Below, piece by piece: positions 54,401 through 63,440 of a stretch of 64,000 nt of DNA; the first letter of the stretch is position 1; the number at the start of each line of letters is the position of its first letter. The stretch covers positions 17,863,501-17,927,500 of the forward strand of contig NC_088310.1 of NCBI RefSeq assembly GCF_910592395.1, in the 5' to 3' direction. The notes beneath the pieces were generated by a model, which was not told where the DNA came from, ran no database searches, and saw only the letters and a list, made by a program, of their open reading frames with translations. Source of the DNA: Lineus longissimus (Eukaryota > Nemertea > Pilidiophora > Heteronemertea > Lineidae). The position numbers and the translations under genes are program-made.

Positions 54401-56043
54401 CTACATAGTTGAAGGCGACACTGATGATGATGATGATATTTAAAAGAGTCAGAAATTTAAGTGAAATTGATTACAAAAGTAACCAAACACGTACTATTTG
54501 GCTAATGGAAAGAAAGAGAAATTTTATCATTATTTCCTTCACTTTTGATAATCATAATTTCACCTACCCTGCTATTATGACTGATCACTCATTCTCTGTC
54601 GTTTTCAGGAAGATCAGAAGTCCATGAAACAAAAGATGAGAGAGAAAGTCCGGCCAAAAACGGGAAAAATTGATATTGATTATCAGAAGCTTCACGACGC
54701 ATTCTTCAGATTACAAACGAAACCGAAAATGACAATTCATGGTGATTTGTATTACGAGGGCAAAGAATTCGAGACGCGTTTAAAGGAAAAGAAACCTGGG
54801 AATTTATCGGATGATCTTCGGACGGCATTGGGAATGCCAATTGGTATGGTGAGTATGCCATGCAGTGAGTCCCTTCAGTCTCCGGAAACAAGCTTGCAGG
54901 GCTTGAAAGATCTGGAACAAACATTTGGCACCATTTTTGTGAGAGAAAAAACTATAGAGAAGCAAAAATCGTGAACAATTTAAGACGGGCTTTGTTGTTA
55001 TTTGCACACCTTTCTGCAGGGATCTGCTAAATCTTTGTCTTGTTGCAATACCACCATGGAACCTCATCGCAGTGAATGCTTTTAAAGTTAGATTTAGACT
55101 TGTTGTGAACTCTTTTCCATGTCCATGAGCAAGACAACGCATTGACGTTTACCCTGGTTTCTATTAACTTTGGATACAGTGAACCAATTTTCTTCGTCCC
55201 AAGGAATGAGTTGTATCATGGTTCCACGGCACTAACTTTAAAATGTTCATCAAAAGTGTCTGGCATCTCAAATAGATCTTTTCAATCACTTTTTCTCTCT
55301 TCAGAGCGCTGACCGAGTTCCTCCACCATGGTTAATCGCCATGCAGAGGTACGGACCACCACCCTCTTATCCCAATTTAAAAATACCTGGTTTAAATGCA
55401 CCGATACCCGAGGTAAGTTTCATCCAGATTTGCTAATCATAGATCCAAAGAACCTATTCGAGTGAGAGACATGAACTTGTAGCTTGTGATGGACTCTGCC
55501 ACCCTGGCTGTTGCGTCACAAGATGTGGGGCATGAATTTAACCACTGCCGCAGCTGCCATGGCAGTCGGTGCCCACCAAAATGGCATCCACTGCCACAGA
55601 TGCCATGGCAGTGGATGCCCTCCAAAATGGCCTTAGTGCCCTCTCAATCCTCTTTCACATTTTTCAGTACCCAAGGCCATAATGGCTCTAAAATGGGTGC
55701 CCTAATAGTTTTGGAATTCAAAGTCTGAAGACCGATGACTCAAGTTGGCATCCAGCTATTGCTCACAAAATCGAAAGTAGAAAAATGGACTTGAAAATTT
55801 AAAACTTACTTGTCTTTGAGGTAAAAACCTGATGAAGGCTCTGATTTTTGTTGGCCGCCGTTAGTTCCCCTAGGCTGCTTTCTCAAGGAAAAGACTTGTT
55901 GTACAATATACAAAACACCTTTCTTCCTCTTTCAGAGTTGTTCCTTCGGTTACCATGCTGGCGGATGGGGCAAGCCTCCGGTGGACGAGAATGGTAAACC
56001 TTTATACGGAGATGTATTCGGCACAACAACGACAGAACTCGCG
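42456..56043 (+). CDS. SF3B2: SF3B2 (SAP145), U2 snRNP splicing factor, C-terminus not in window
   Basis: Nineteen exons join in phase: 42456-42552, 43464-43513, 44010-44040, 44324-44493, 44863-44931, 45438-45635, 45801-45944, 46334-47228, 47610-48082, 48348-48474, 51463-51599, 52044-52162, 52463-52541, 52918-53067, 53442-53597, 53992-54144, 54609-54848, 55305-55412, 55936-56043. This gives 1168 residues before the last visible donor; human full length is about 895. SF3B2 is part of the SF3b complex that holds U2 snRNP at the branch point. Domains: SAP (about 8-48, LEKLRVVDLKQQLGELGLP), Met/Gln-rich coiled coil, a 27-bp-repeat-encoded Pro/Gln/His region (about 254-552), PPPGH repeats (552-709), acidic and Lys-rich stretches, DUF382 core (LSVAELKQLVVRPDVVEMHD, ATRNTVPVPRHWCFKRKYLQ), PSP region (VPPPWLIAMQRYGPPPSYP, SCSFGYHAGGWGKPPVDENG). 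The EIDRTPWGEL-type exon and the rest of the C-terminus were not found. Confidence 0.95.
42619..42838 (+). repeat. 110-bp tandem duplication in SF3B2 intron 1
   Basis: Two close copies run from TTGTTGGGTGCAAATATTTG through GTCCAGCACCAC(T/C)GTCAGG to TTGTTAATTGTACTA. Non-coding. Confidence 0.9.
42905..43200 (+). pseudogene. Decayed Ty3/Gypsy-type reverse transcriptase/RNase H fragment
   Basis: In SF3B2 intron 1 a short frame reads LSYYDPKKELTVTADASKDG-IGAAL, typical of the RT/RNase H junction of Ty3/Gypsy LTR retrotransposons. Soon after, the frame stops, and the expected following segment (AYAQIEKETLAV) appears in another frame after a stop codon. So the copy is broken by at least one frameshift and one stop and is only ~300 bases long. 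No LTR, protease or integrase was seen nearby. Confidence 0.75.
45648..45755 (+). repeat. Fragment of MITE-like repeat family 1 (SF3B2 intron 6)
   Basis: TACAGTGAAACCTCCCTAAG followed by GACTCTCTAGTACGGACATC matches the terminal part; a terminal-like CTCTCTGTTTGGAGGTTGACC lies at the other side with a diverged interior. Confidence 0.5.
46434..47170 (+). repeat. SF3B2: 27-bp coding minisatellite in SF3B2 exon 8
   Basis: About 26 in-frame units encode (M/L)EGPPQHQR(M), with variants GPPPHQR, GPPPQQRMD and HQGME. Units differ mainly at synonymous or Arg/Gly positions. No indel breaks frame, so the array is under coding constraint. As the period is a multiple of three, other frames and the opposite strand are also open for ~300 codons; those are artefacts. 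Confidence 0.95.
47700..47965 (+). repeat. SF3B2: 24-bp coding repeats in SF3B2 exon 9
   Basis: Units CCTCCACCTGGACACTCACA(GGTT) encode PPPGHSQV; flanking variants encode PPPGHHQV, PPPGLQQT and PPPGHPQG. Four central copies are nearly identical at DNA level, indicating recent duplication. Confidence 0.9.
48475..49550 (+). other. SF3B2 intron 10, upstream of the nested GPCR
   Basis: No coding exon was supported. The stretch 48480-48720 repeats GGTAGGGTGG/GGTTGGGTGGGATGA-like motifs without forming a regular array. The GPCR promoter presumably lies in the last few hundred bases. Confidence 0.4.
49551..50546 (+). CDS. Intronless rhodopsin-like GPCR, orphan (receptor 1)
   Basis: Single-exon frame of 331 residues, start at the first ATG (MLTELMPVTES). 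Seven hydrophobic segments. Class A marks: LNLFNIIV in TM1 (N1.50), NLAVADLL in TM2 (D2.50), CERY in place of DRY, FALLWFPY in TM6 and NAFINPLIYY in TM7 (NPxxY intact). One N-glycosylation sequon (NET) lies in the N-terminus, followed by CNDFGLENC. Position 3.25 is Ser, not Cys, and 3.32 is Thr, so it is not an aminergic receptor. The TM4-TM5 loop ends in SHYDF. The gene lies in the same strand as SF3B2, wholly within its 2,988-base intron 10 (48475-51462). Ligand unknown; it looks related to receptors 2 and 3 but more diverged. Confidence 0.9.
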   Translation: MLTELMPVTESVSNETVLCNDFGLENCVKTPLYAVPIVIGVVLAITLNLFNIIVMSKINVHLGYRGYFLMNLAVADLLSGVVLSSAIYYSVHQRWPCRKLASDMVGFFTSVVFCESILSLTMVSCERYLSVVWPLHYPRWVNQKSCVIVIVCSWLQSIAIFSMPFLGIGNFSYEWMSYVSHYDFRSSIASASLGIMITVSTVAIVTFCFVRIFLITRHHVRTINAQMSSVPNSTAKRSHLGKGIKMIGVTVLVFALLWFPYVIMETVYAILQVTPSRLADFIGGYLGGCNAFINPLIYYYTSDLYRKKSREFLRRVLCRKALEADNNAALE

Positions 56044-56446
56044 GTAAGAACAGCTTATATTAACAACAGAGCTAGCCTCGTTACATCATCAGTTTTCACA
56101 GTAATATTTATACAAAAAATCTTCTTTTCAGAAAGGGCCCTCTCAAGCTTCATGTTGCTCAAGTTATTGCAGGTCGCTTTGGTTTCAGAATGGCTTTGGA
56201 AAATGGACCTCATTTCTTCCAGCATCAATTATTATTATACATATTTACACGACAAATATTTACACCATTATAGCCTCACTCTGTCTTCTTGTCGTCCTTG
56301 TTTCTGTTTTGTCCGATTGATGATTCGAGTGAGTGTAGGCCTCCCCACTGTGAAAACTCCACACCAATTCCTTTTAAACCTTATTTCTCCCAGCAATAAT
56401 TCTTATTACACGTGTACTTCACATAGATGACACCACTCAAGCCTCA
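56044..56446. other. Gap between last visible SF3B2 exon and receptor 2
   Basis: Begins with the exon 19 donor GTAAGA, so it should be SF3B2 intron. Sequence around 56330-56400 resembles the receptor 2 3' end region (GATTGATGATTCGAGTGAGTG vs TGATTGATCCGAGTGAGAGG near 56490; ATTCCT...; CGTGTACTT), suggesting a short tandem duplication of the receptor's 3' coding end. Confidence 0.45.
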
Positions 56447-57472
56447 CTATGTCTTGCTGTTTGCCCATCTTCTGTTTTGTCCTTTTGATTGATCCGAGTG
56501 AGAGGAAGCTTCGCCGCTGTCGAAACTCCCCACACGATTCCTATTGCAGAGACAACACATCAAATCCTTTGCTCCACGATAAAAATCACGATGGGTTATA
56601 CAGTATATGATGCAGTTCATGAAACTATTACTTATGCCTAAAAAACTGATGGAGAAGTCCATCACCTTTGGGAAATTGACAACAGTGAATGCGTTGATTA
56701 ACTGTAAGATACTAAATGGCATCCAACTAATGTAATAAGCAACTACAGTTATTCCTATGGTCCGTACAGCTTTCATTGCATTTTTCTTTGGTTTTTGTTT
56801 ATAAGTTGCTCCAATGTTCAATTTTGCAATGTCTTCATGTGCCCGTTTTGATATCAAAAAGATGCGCCAGTAACAGAATGTGATAACTGCAGTCGCTGGC
56901 ATAATCTGTATGCCAAAGTCAACGAATAGAAGAATTCGAAAACTCCGGAAATCTGTATGGCATAGATACGTATTAGGATTGAATTCATACCTGCCGTATC
57001 CAAAGATCGGGATTAGCACAACAAGCAAATTCGACAGCCAAACTACGATCATCATAATGATACATGTTTTTATCGTCATGACAGTGTGATAGATAAGAGG
57101 CCGACTGATCGCGATGTAGCGGTCGATGCTAACAGCTGCTAGCGTTGTCGCCGAAACACCGAGAAACATCTGCCCAAACAGCCCATGCATGCTGGCACTT
57201 GTGTGGTTGATTGGCCATATCCCTAATGCAGCATGGTAAAACGTCCCACTTAATCCCTCCACTCCTAATGCCAAGTCCGTGATAGCTAAGTTTAACATGA
57301 AGAATCCAGGGTTGTTGCGCAGGGTTTTAGTACGCATCAAAACTGTGATGTTGAAGATATTCCCCAGTACAACTAATATCATGATGACGAGTATGATGAG
57401 GGTGTATCCCACGGAGTGGCTGCACAAGGCCTTCCCATAGTCTCCACAGGCAGAGCTGTTCATTGCAATCAT
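56447..57472 (-). CDS. Intronless rhodopsin-like GPCR, orphan (receptor 2)
   Basis: Single-exon frame of 341 residues on the minus strand (start MIAMNSSACG). Seven membrane segments. Motifs: GNIFNITVL (TM1), LNLAITDLALG (TM2), SIDRYIAISRPL (TM3/ICL2), ISWMPF (TM6) and NSFMNCIIY in TM7, where the NPxxY proline is replaced by Cys. N-terminus has an NSS sequon and CGDYGKALC. Position 3.25 is Ala, so the usual TM3-ECL2 disulfide cannot form; ECL2 ends LCHTDF. Position 3.32 is Gly. The C-terminal tail has a Cys cluster (LMCCLCNRN) likely for palmitoylation. Closest in the window to receptor 3 (shared YGK, MNCIIY, RPL motifs). It sits on the strand opposite SF3B2, after its last visible exon. Confidence 0.92.
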   Translation of the reverse strand: MIAMNSSACGDYGKALCSHSVGYTLIILVIMILVVLGNIFNITVLMRTKTLRNNPGFFMLNLAITDLALGVEGLSGTFYHAALGIWPINHTSASMHGLFGQMFLGVSATTLAAVSIDRYIAISRPLIYHTVMTIKTCIIMMIVVWLSNLLVVLIPIFGYGRYEFNPNTYLCHTDFRSFRILLFVDFGIQIMPATAVITFCYWRIFLISKRAHEDIAKLNIGATYKQKPKKNAMKAVRTIGITVVAYYISWMPFSILQLINAFTVVNFPKVMDFSISFLGISNSFMNCIIYCITHRDFYRGAKDLMCCLCNRNRVGSFDSGEASSHSDQSKGQNRRWANSKT

Positions 57473-58251
57473 TTAAAGTGGCTTCCGTGATTAGCAGAGA
57501 AGTTTGGTTGGTTCCTTTTGAAAAGTAAAACTCGTCCTGGCAGCAGATGTTAGCAGTGGTGTTCTTTGTTTGTTCTTGAAATGTCACCCTTTGCGTCAAT
57601 TCAACTAGAGTTCCGCAATGAATAATGCCAGCATCAGTTATCAAGATAGCAACTTCGAATCAGATTGAGTTATCACTCAATGAGTTCTATAATCCAAAAT
57701 ATCATTATCTAAGCATCATCCATAAGTTGTATGAAAAGGAAGACAACACTTGAAATGAATCCAGCAGCTACATTTGTGGAAAATGTCCGTTGGAACTGAT
57801 GACCAAGCATTCCTTGTCTCTAACTCCCCACACCTCCTAGCCACCAATATCTATAATTTCATTAGTAATTAATGGCCAGGAGCTATAGACAAACAAATAA
57901 TCAAGGACTGGCTGTTGAAACCATTGATTTATTAAAATTGTGTGATTTCTACTTGTTAAGAATTAGATCTTGATTATTGATATCCATTTCTTAATTTTAC
58001 GCAATGTTGGCTCACAGTTGCCATGGAAATACAGCTGCAAGTGTAACCTTGGTGAAGTAGATTCTTTACCGGTGCACTAATAACGATTTATTAGTACCAG
58101 TAATCACTCTCGTTCAAGTCCTAGTTTGACTTGTTGACTAGTGTTCTTGAGCAAGGCATTTAACCCTTTAGTCATTTTCGTGTTTTGTTTTGCTTAGATC
58201 AGCTGTTCTTGGTCGTGTGCTGTCCAATTTGGTAAAATGAGTGTTTTTAGA

Positions 58252-58440
58252 TACAGTGGAACCTCGCAAAGCAGACACCTCTCTAATAAGGATACCCTCG
58301 CTTTTGAGGACACTTGTTTAATGTTTTGGTCCTCAGTTGGTTGTTTCCATTTGATTTGACCTCTCAAAGTAAGACACCTCTCTATTTAGGACAGTACTTG
58401 TCAGTCTTCAGGATGTCCTTAATAGAGAGGCACTACTGTA
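58252..58440 (-). repeat. MITE-like repeat family 1, copy E (inverted)
   Basis: Ends TACAGTGGAACCTCGCAAAG and AATAGAGAGGCACTACTGTA. The core reads TGGTTGTTTCCATTTGATTT, the reverse complement of the core in copies A and D, so this copy is inserted in the opposite orientation. Confidence 0.8.
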
Positions 58441-58717
58441 CTGCAGACTTTTAAGTTTTCCTCGCTGGTGTACAAAAGTTTGTCAAAAAAGAACTCGCAT
58501 AGCAAATTTATTGTTGTGGTGCATTAAAAAATAATTATCACATTTTCACATTAATAATTCAAATGACCTCGTGTCAACATTCAGAATTTCTGAATTTTCC
58601 ACAAAAAAGTGAGAAACTGTTAGTATATAGAGGGATTAATCTTACCTCAGTTTGTATTGAGAATGCTGGATAATATCCGAGGCATGTTTTGTGGTCTGAA
58701 AGGTTCCAAAGTATTGA

Positions 58718-58791
58718 AGGGTCCTTATTCCAAGGGTCCTTATTCCAAGGGTCCTTATTCCAATGGTCCTTATTCCAAGGGTCCTTATTCC
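58718..58791 (+). repeat. 15-bp minisatellite (GGTCCTTATTCCAAG)n
   Basis: Five near-perfect head-to-tail copies; one unit has CCAAT in place of CCAAG. Confidence 0.9.
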
Positions 58792-59656
58792 TCTGTGTTA
58801 ATTTTCCGCAAAAGTGCATGTTTGTAGGCCGTGGTAATGTTCCACCTTCTGTTCTTTTTTCAAAAAGGCCAAGCTGAAACCAGTTACCGTTGATGGGATT
58901 GAAATACAGAAAAAAACATCCTTAGAATGAAAATCGGTGATGTTTGATGATCATACATGTTATTTCCATTAACGCCAAGTCAGTTAACCCGAAATCTGGT
59001 CCAAGATAGGACCAGTTTAAAGGCCTACGTTGTTTGTAAAAGATTTGAAATTTGTAATTGAATTTGAAAATTTTCAATTCCGTAAACACGTACTGAATAT
59101 AAATTTCAACCTTGCCATTGTTTAAACAGATATACACATACTATGTACACTGAACCTGGTGCCAAGTTTCATCAAAATTGCTTGCATGATAACTGCACTA
59201 CGGCATTGTGCGTAAATGCATTTCTACGATTACCGGTAAATACGGACAGCTTACCCCTTTAAAGATATTCTCAAGTTTAGGTGCAGATAGTGTATTATCT
59301 CTGTGCGACATTCATGATATATACAATATCTAAATTCTCTTGTTCAAGTTCTAGGTACATGTACCTTGTTATTCCTTATCTCAGTACTTTCTTCTAATGT
59401 TTGATATTTGGCTCACGTGTTAGTCATTGTCCGAATTTGGCCAATCGTTTTCAGTTTTCACCATCTGTTGAAACTTTTTTTGGTATCATCAAAGAGAATG
59501 ATCTCAAATAATGTACCGTCAGTGTTAAGGATGTAGTCCTCAGCAAATAGTACTGATGGCGCCACCATTGGTGATTGGTTGAACTGAAATACGCTTGACA
59601 CGGCTGCAGTTCTTGCAGCATCCAGGCCAATGAATAACACGTGAACCATACATGTT

Positions 59657-60694
59657 TCATTTGACCGTGGATGATGTCGAGGACGGGGCAAATGACGTTT
59701 CATGGTGCTGGTGAGGTGGGACTTTCCCCGCCATGGCGTACAGAATCTTCCTTGCGCCGTTTCGGTACTCCTTGTTCGTGACGCTATAGATGATGCAGTT
59801 CATGAAGCTGTTACTCACGGCCAGCCATGTTAAGATGAAGTCAAGTGGTCTCGGTGTGTTGTCACTGTCGGTCGGTGTGTTGTCGATTTCAGGGTGGTGG
59901 TTAATCGATGCCACGACCATCTGCTGGACTGTGAACGGTATCCAACAGACAAAGAATACAAGAACGGTAATGGCTAACGTTTTCATCGCTTTGTTTGATG
60001 AGATCTTTCCTCCACCTCGCGGTCCTGCGATGTTGATCGCTCGGATATGACGCCGTGTGATCAGGAATATTTGCACATAGCTAAAAATGACCACCACCAT
60101 CCCGGGGAATATCTGTATTGAGAACGAATATATCATCAAGCCTTTATCTGCCATGAAATCAAAATGGCTGCCGAAAGTGTTTTCGCTGTAGATATAACTT
60201 CCAAATCCACAAAAAGGTGGCACCATGACCAATACGTTTACGATCCATATTACGATGATTATGACGAAACAGACTTTGCCTGTCATTATGCTCGGATAGC
60301 GAAGTGGTCGACTGATGGCAAGGTAGCGGTCAAAACTTACTCCACCAAGCGTGCAGATTGACACGGCACAGAATAACTGTGCGAAGAAACCATGCACGAT
60401 CATGGAGCCTTCAGTGTACTGGAACAATCCCGAGACTGACAGTGGTACGGCCCAAATACCACATATAATGCCCAGACCCAGATCCGTGACTGCTAAGTTG
60501 ATCATGTAGTACCCAGGGTTGTTGTGCATGGCTCGAGTCCGAGTAAGCACAAGGAGGTTGAAGATATTTCCAACAAGTATGAATAACGTCACCAAAAAGA
60601 TTATGACTGCATATCCGGGCTGGTAGTTGCACATGTATTTTCCATATACTCCACACGTTGGTGCACTACTCGTTGAAATGCCAGAAGTTGACAT
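59657..60694 (-). CDS. Intronless rhodopsin-like GPCR, orphan (receptor 3)
   Basis: Single-exon frame of 345 residues on the minus strand (start MSTSGISTSSAPTCG). Seven membrane segments. Motifs: GNIFNLLVL (TM1), INLAVTDLGLG (TM2), SFDRYLAISRPLRYP (TM3/ICL2), FFVCWIPF (TM6, intact CWxP) and NSFMNCIIYSV (TM7, Cys for Pro in NPxxY). N-terminus carries CGVYGKYMC. Position 3.25 is Met and ECL2 (ENTFGSHFDF) has no Cys, so the canonical disulfide is absent. Position 3.32 is Ala. The C-tail is Ser/Thr/His-rich (APSSTSSTVK). It and receptor 2 are transcribed in the same direction 2.2 kb apart and clearly arose by tandem duplication. Ligand unknown. Confidence 0.92.
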   Translation of the reverse strand: MSTSGISTSSAPTCGVYGKYMCNYQPGYAVIIFLVTLFILVGNIFNLLVLTRTRAMHNNPGYYMINLAVTDLGLGIICGIWAVPLSVSGLFQYTEGSMIVHGFFAQLFCAVSICTLGGVSFDRYLAISRPLRYPSIMTGKVCFVIIIVIWIVNVLVMVPPFCGFGSYIYSENTFGSHFDFMADKGLMIYSFSIQIFPGMVVVIFSYVQIFLITRRHIRAINIAGPRGGGKISSNKAMKTLAITVLVFFVCWIPFTVQQMVVASINHHPEIDNTPTDSDNTPRPLDFILTWLAVSNSFMNCIIYSVTNKEYRNGARKILYAMAGKVPPHQHHETSFAPSSTSSTVK

Positions 60695-62785
60695 GTTCCG
60701 CTTGGCTTAACAGTAACTTATGGGAGAAAACTTTCCTATATCCGATCGGGAGAGCATACCATCCTACTTGCTGGCCTTCAAATCATTCGTACGCAAACTG
60801 ACCCACAGAAGTGAATTTGTATCTATTTACTTTCGTCTTTAACTACGAGATTAGGTTCTCAAGATGCTAATGGTGCCTATTTTTCTATACATTACTACGA
60901 CATTGTTTGACGCTGACTGAAGAGATTACTGCTTTTCAATAATTTGTTATTGAACCATTTTCTCGCAGCAAACTTTGTCGAACTCCATTAGCTGTATAAA
61001 CGTTGAAAAGTTGTTTACCATAATTGTTTCCACGGAAACATTGTATTATCTGTTGTTTCTCAGTTCTTTGGACTTCAGGTTTTAAAGAAGTTTTTCTTGT
61101 CCAAAAGTGCCCTGATCATTTTCAATCAGTATATTATATTAATGTGTTTTCTGGCATACTCAATAGTATCTTTTTTATACTGAGCTTGGAAATTCACCAA
61201 ATCAATATCTTCCGAATCGAAAATATCATCGAGAGCAACAAAAATGGTCTTGAGCGGGTGTGGCTGACAAAATGAAGTTTATGAAGATATTTGTATTGTT
61301 TTTAGATTTGGTTTGAATTTTCGAGATTTGACAAGTATCCGTATCAAGTCTGTGTTCGTAAATGAACAGGAAAGTATTTACTTCCAGAATCAACGAGATG
61401 ATTGAAGGTCTTATTGTGCGTGGGTGAAGTGTAAACTGTGTATTTTCTTTCATAGTAATGAAAAACATACTTATTCCAAGGTTGTTGTGTTGCTAGGCTC
61501 CGCGGCAAGTTGTAAATAATGCCTTTGACTGTCCTACTGCTGCCTCTTGTGTAGGTGGATAACTTCCATTCTTAGAAATAATATTGATATTATCTTTACT
61601 GATTAGTTAGTGTGCGATTATGAACTCTTGGTGGTCCAAAACAGAACAGGCCCTTTTTTCTCTGAACCCCACCTACTCACACCCATGCTTAGGAAGTTAG
61701 TGTTAAAGTAAATTCTGAAGTGCTGTGACCTTTTGTGCTCCCTGAATGTGTCAACGCCGATTGCAAATGAAATAACGTTCCTTGATGAAGTCTAATACAC
61801 AGATTATATAGTATAACTGTAGTTTTTTTATAATTCCTCGTTGCGAAACAACCAAAGGATGTATGGACTCCCCCGATAGTCTAACGGGCTTTGAGAATTA
61901 TTGAAGTTTTACTTGTTCATTAGTCAACTGAGCATTACTTTCTCCATTGATAGTTTGTTTGTACAAGGTTATCAGAACTGAAACGAGTCTTTGCTTAGTG
62001 TCGCGAATCAATGGAACTACATCAAGTTCTTGAGCTGTCAATATCTCGGTTCAATAATCCAGCAGCGCAAGAACGATTGGCGGGAAATCAATGTCACATG
62101 CCGCCACCTTCCAAAGGAATACAAGGTCGCTGGTTGTCCGGTTTAAGTTGATTGATAACTTCACCTCGCCTTCAGTTAACTTGAAGTCTTAATTCCAACT
62201 TTTGTTGTTACTTAATTGAAAATCAAAAAATATCCTGTGAGGTTGTCTGTTTTTCTCCGAAACTAAAAAAGGCTCCCCAACTGAGGTCCTTCCAGAAACA
62301 TCTCAGAAGTCGTGACCTAGAACTGCGGTGGGGGTCTTGTCTAGATATTGGAGCTCAATTGGTTTCATGTTGAATTCACTGTCAAATGTCAATGCCTGCT
62401 TCAATTCTGAATAGAATCTTTGCCAATTGCCGATGTGAATGATGAAACTTGAAAAAATAGTTGTCCGTATGCCAATTGGGCGTGAGTTCCTGACGGCAGT
62501 GAAGTCTACCTTTGGCGCGTTGCAACTATTCTCTGGTTATATACGGTATTGCCATTTCAAAAATGATTATTACTGTTTCAGTCTATCTGCTGCCATTGAT
62601 GCCGGAAAGTTGGACCGATTAAACCATTACATGGTCCATTGAACTAATATCTGCCAGTCTGTCTCAGAGATTGATAGCTGTAATCACCTCAGCGTAAAAA
62701 ACAATACTTTGTCTGAAATGTATTTGCTAACGTCATTGCAACTGATTTACAATCCTTGATTGGAAGTGACGTAAGTTGATGGCAT

Positions 62786-63116
62786 TAAAGTGATACTATG
62801 ATGTGATTTACAACTTTGCGGAAATGCGTCCGTTTTTAATTGTTGATCACAAATGTAAAGCTAAAATTTTCCATTTTTGATTAGATTTATTATAAAATCG
62901 CTGAATGTAAACCACCGCAACCGCGAAAATGTTCATGTTGTAACGTCATCAACGAAAACGGCATCGAAGCGAGCCGTCCGGGCGGGATTAAACCATCAAT
63001 TTCTAGAAAATGTGCATTTCGATTCGAAAATCTTACTGATTTATGAGAAAGTGACGTAGTCATTTGTCAAAAACAGCTAAAACATTATATGGTGAAATTT
63101 GACACGAGTTACCCTT
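62786..63116 (+). repeat. Dispersed TTAA-flanked MITE, copy 2
   Basis: Near-identical to 5405-5737 over its full ~330 bases, same orientation, with scattered substitutions and no large gaps. The left end keeps TTAAAGTGATACTATG; the right end reads GAGTTACCCTTCA, so the outer TTAA is lost on that side. Confidence 0.85.
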
Positions 63117-63332
63117 CAGGCCAGGCCTTTCGATTGCACAGACTTCGTTAACACCCTCTATTTTTCATTTTGAATTTGGGCACACCTGTGTCCTTGAAAA
63201 ATCCATTCATAGGTGAGTAAATCATAAAAGTATTTTTTAAAAATGATTCCATATGATTATGAAGCCAGATAGAATACTCTTACACTGTTATAGCCTCTAA
63301 ACATGTGAAATCCTGTATTTCTTTCATTTTTA

Positions 63333-63375
63333 GCTCACCTCTTAGCAGAGGTGAGCTTATCCCATACCGTGGCGT

Positions 63376-63440
<65 letters not shown>

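Larger units (their letters stand above)
57473..59656. other. Gap between receptors 2 and 3
   Basis: No supported exon. Contains a family 1 MITE (58252-58440) and a 15-bp minisatellite (58718-58791). The promoter of receptor 2 and 3' UTR of receptor 3 should lie here. A ~70-codon open frame overlapping the receptor 3 stop in another frame (59458-59703, minus) is noted but not called. Confidence 0.45.

Noticed and set aside
57327-57644. Minus-strand frame overlapping the receptor 2 start
   Set aside because: It is the 5' flank plus an out-of-frame reading of the receptor N-terminus.
59458-59703. Open frame on the minus strand overlapping the end of receptor 3 (…VHVLFIGLDAARTAAVSSVF…)
   Set aside because: Looks protein-like but overlaps a convincing GPCR C-terminus in another frame, has no splice or homology support, and is short.
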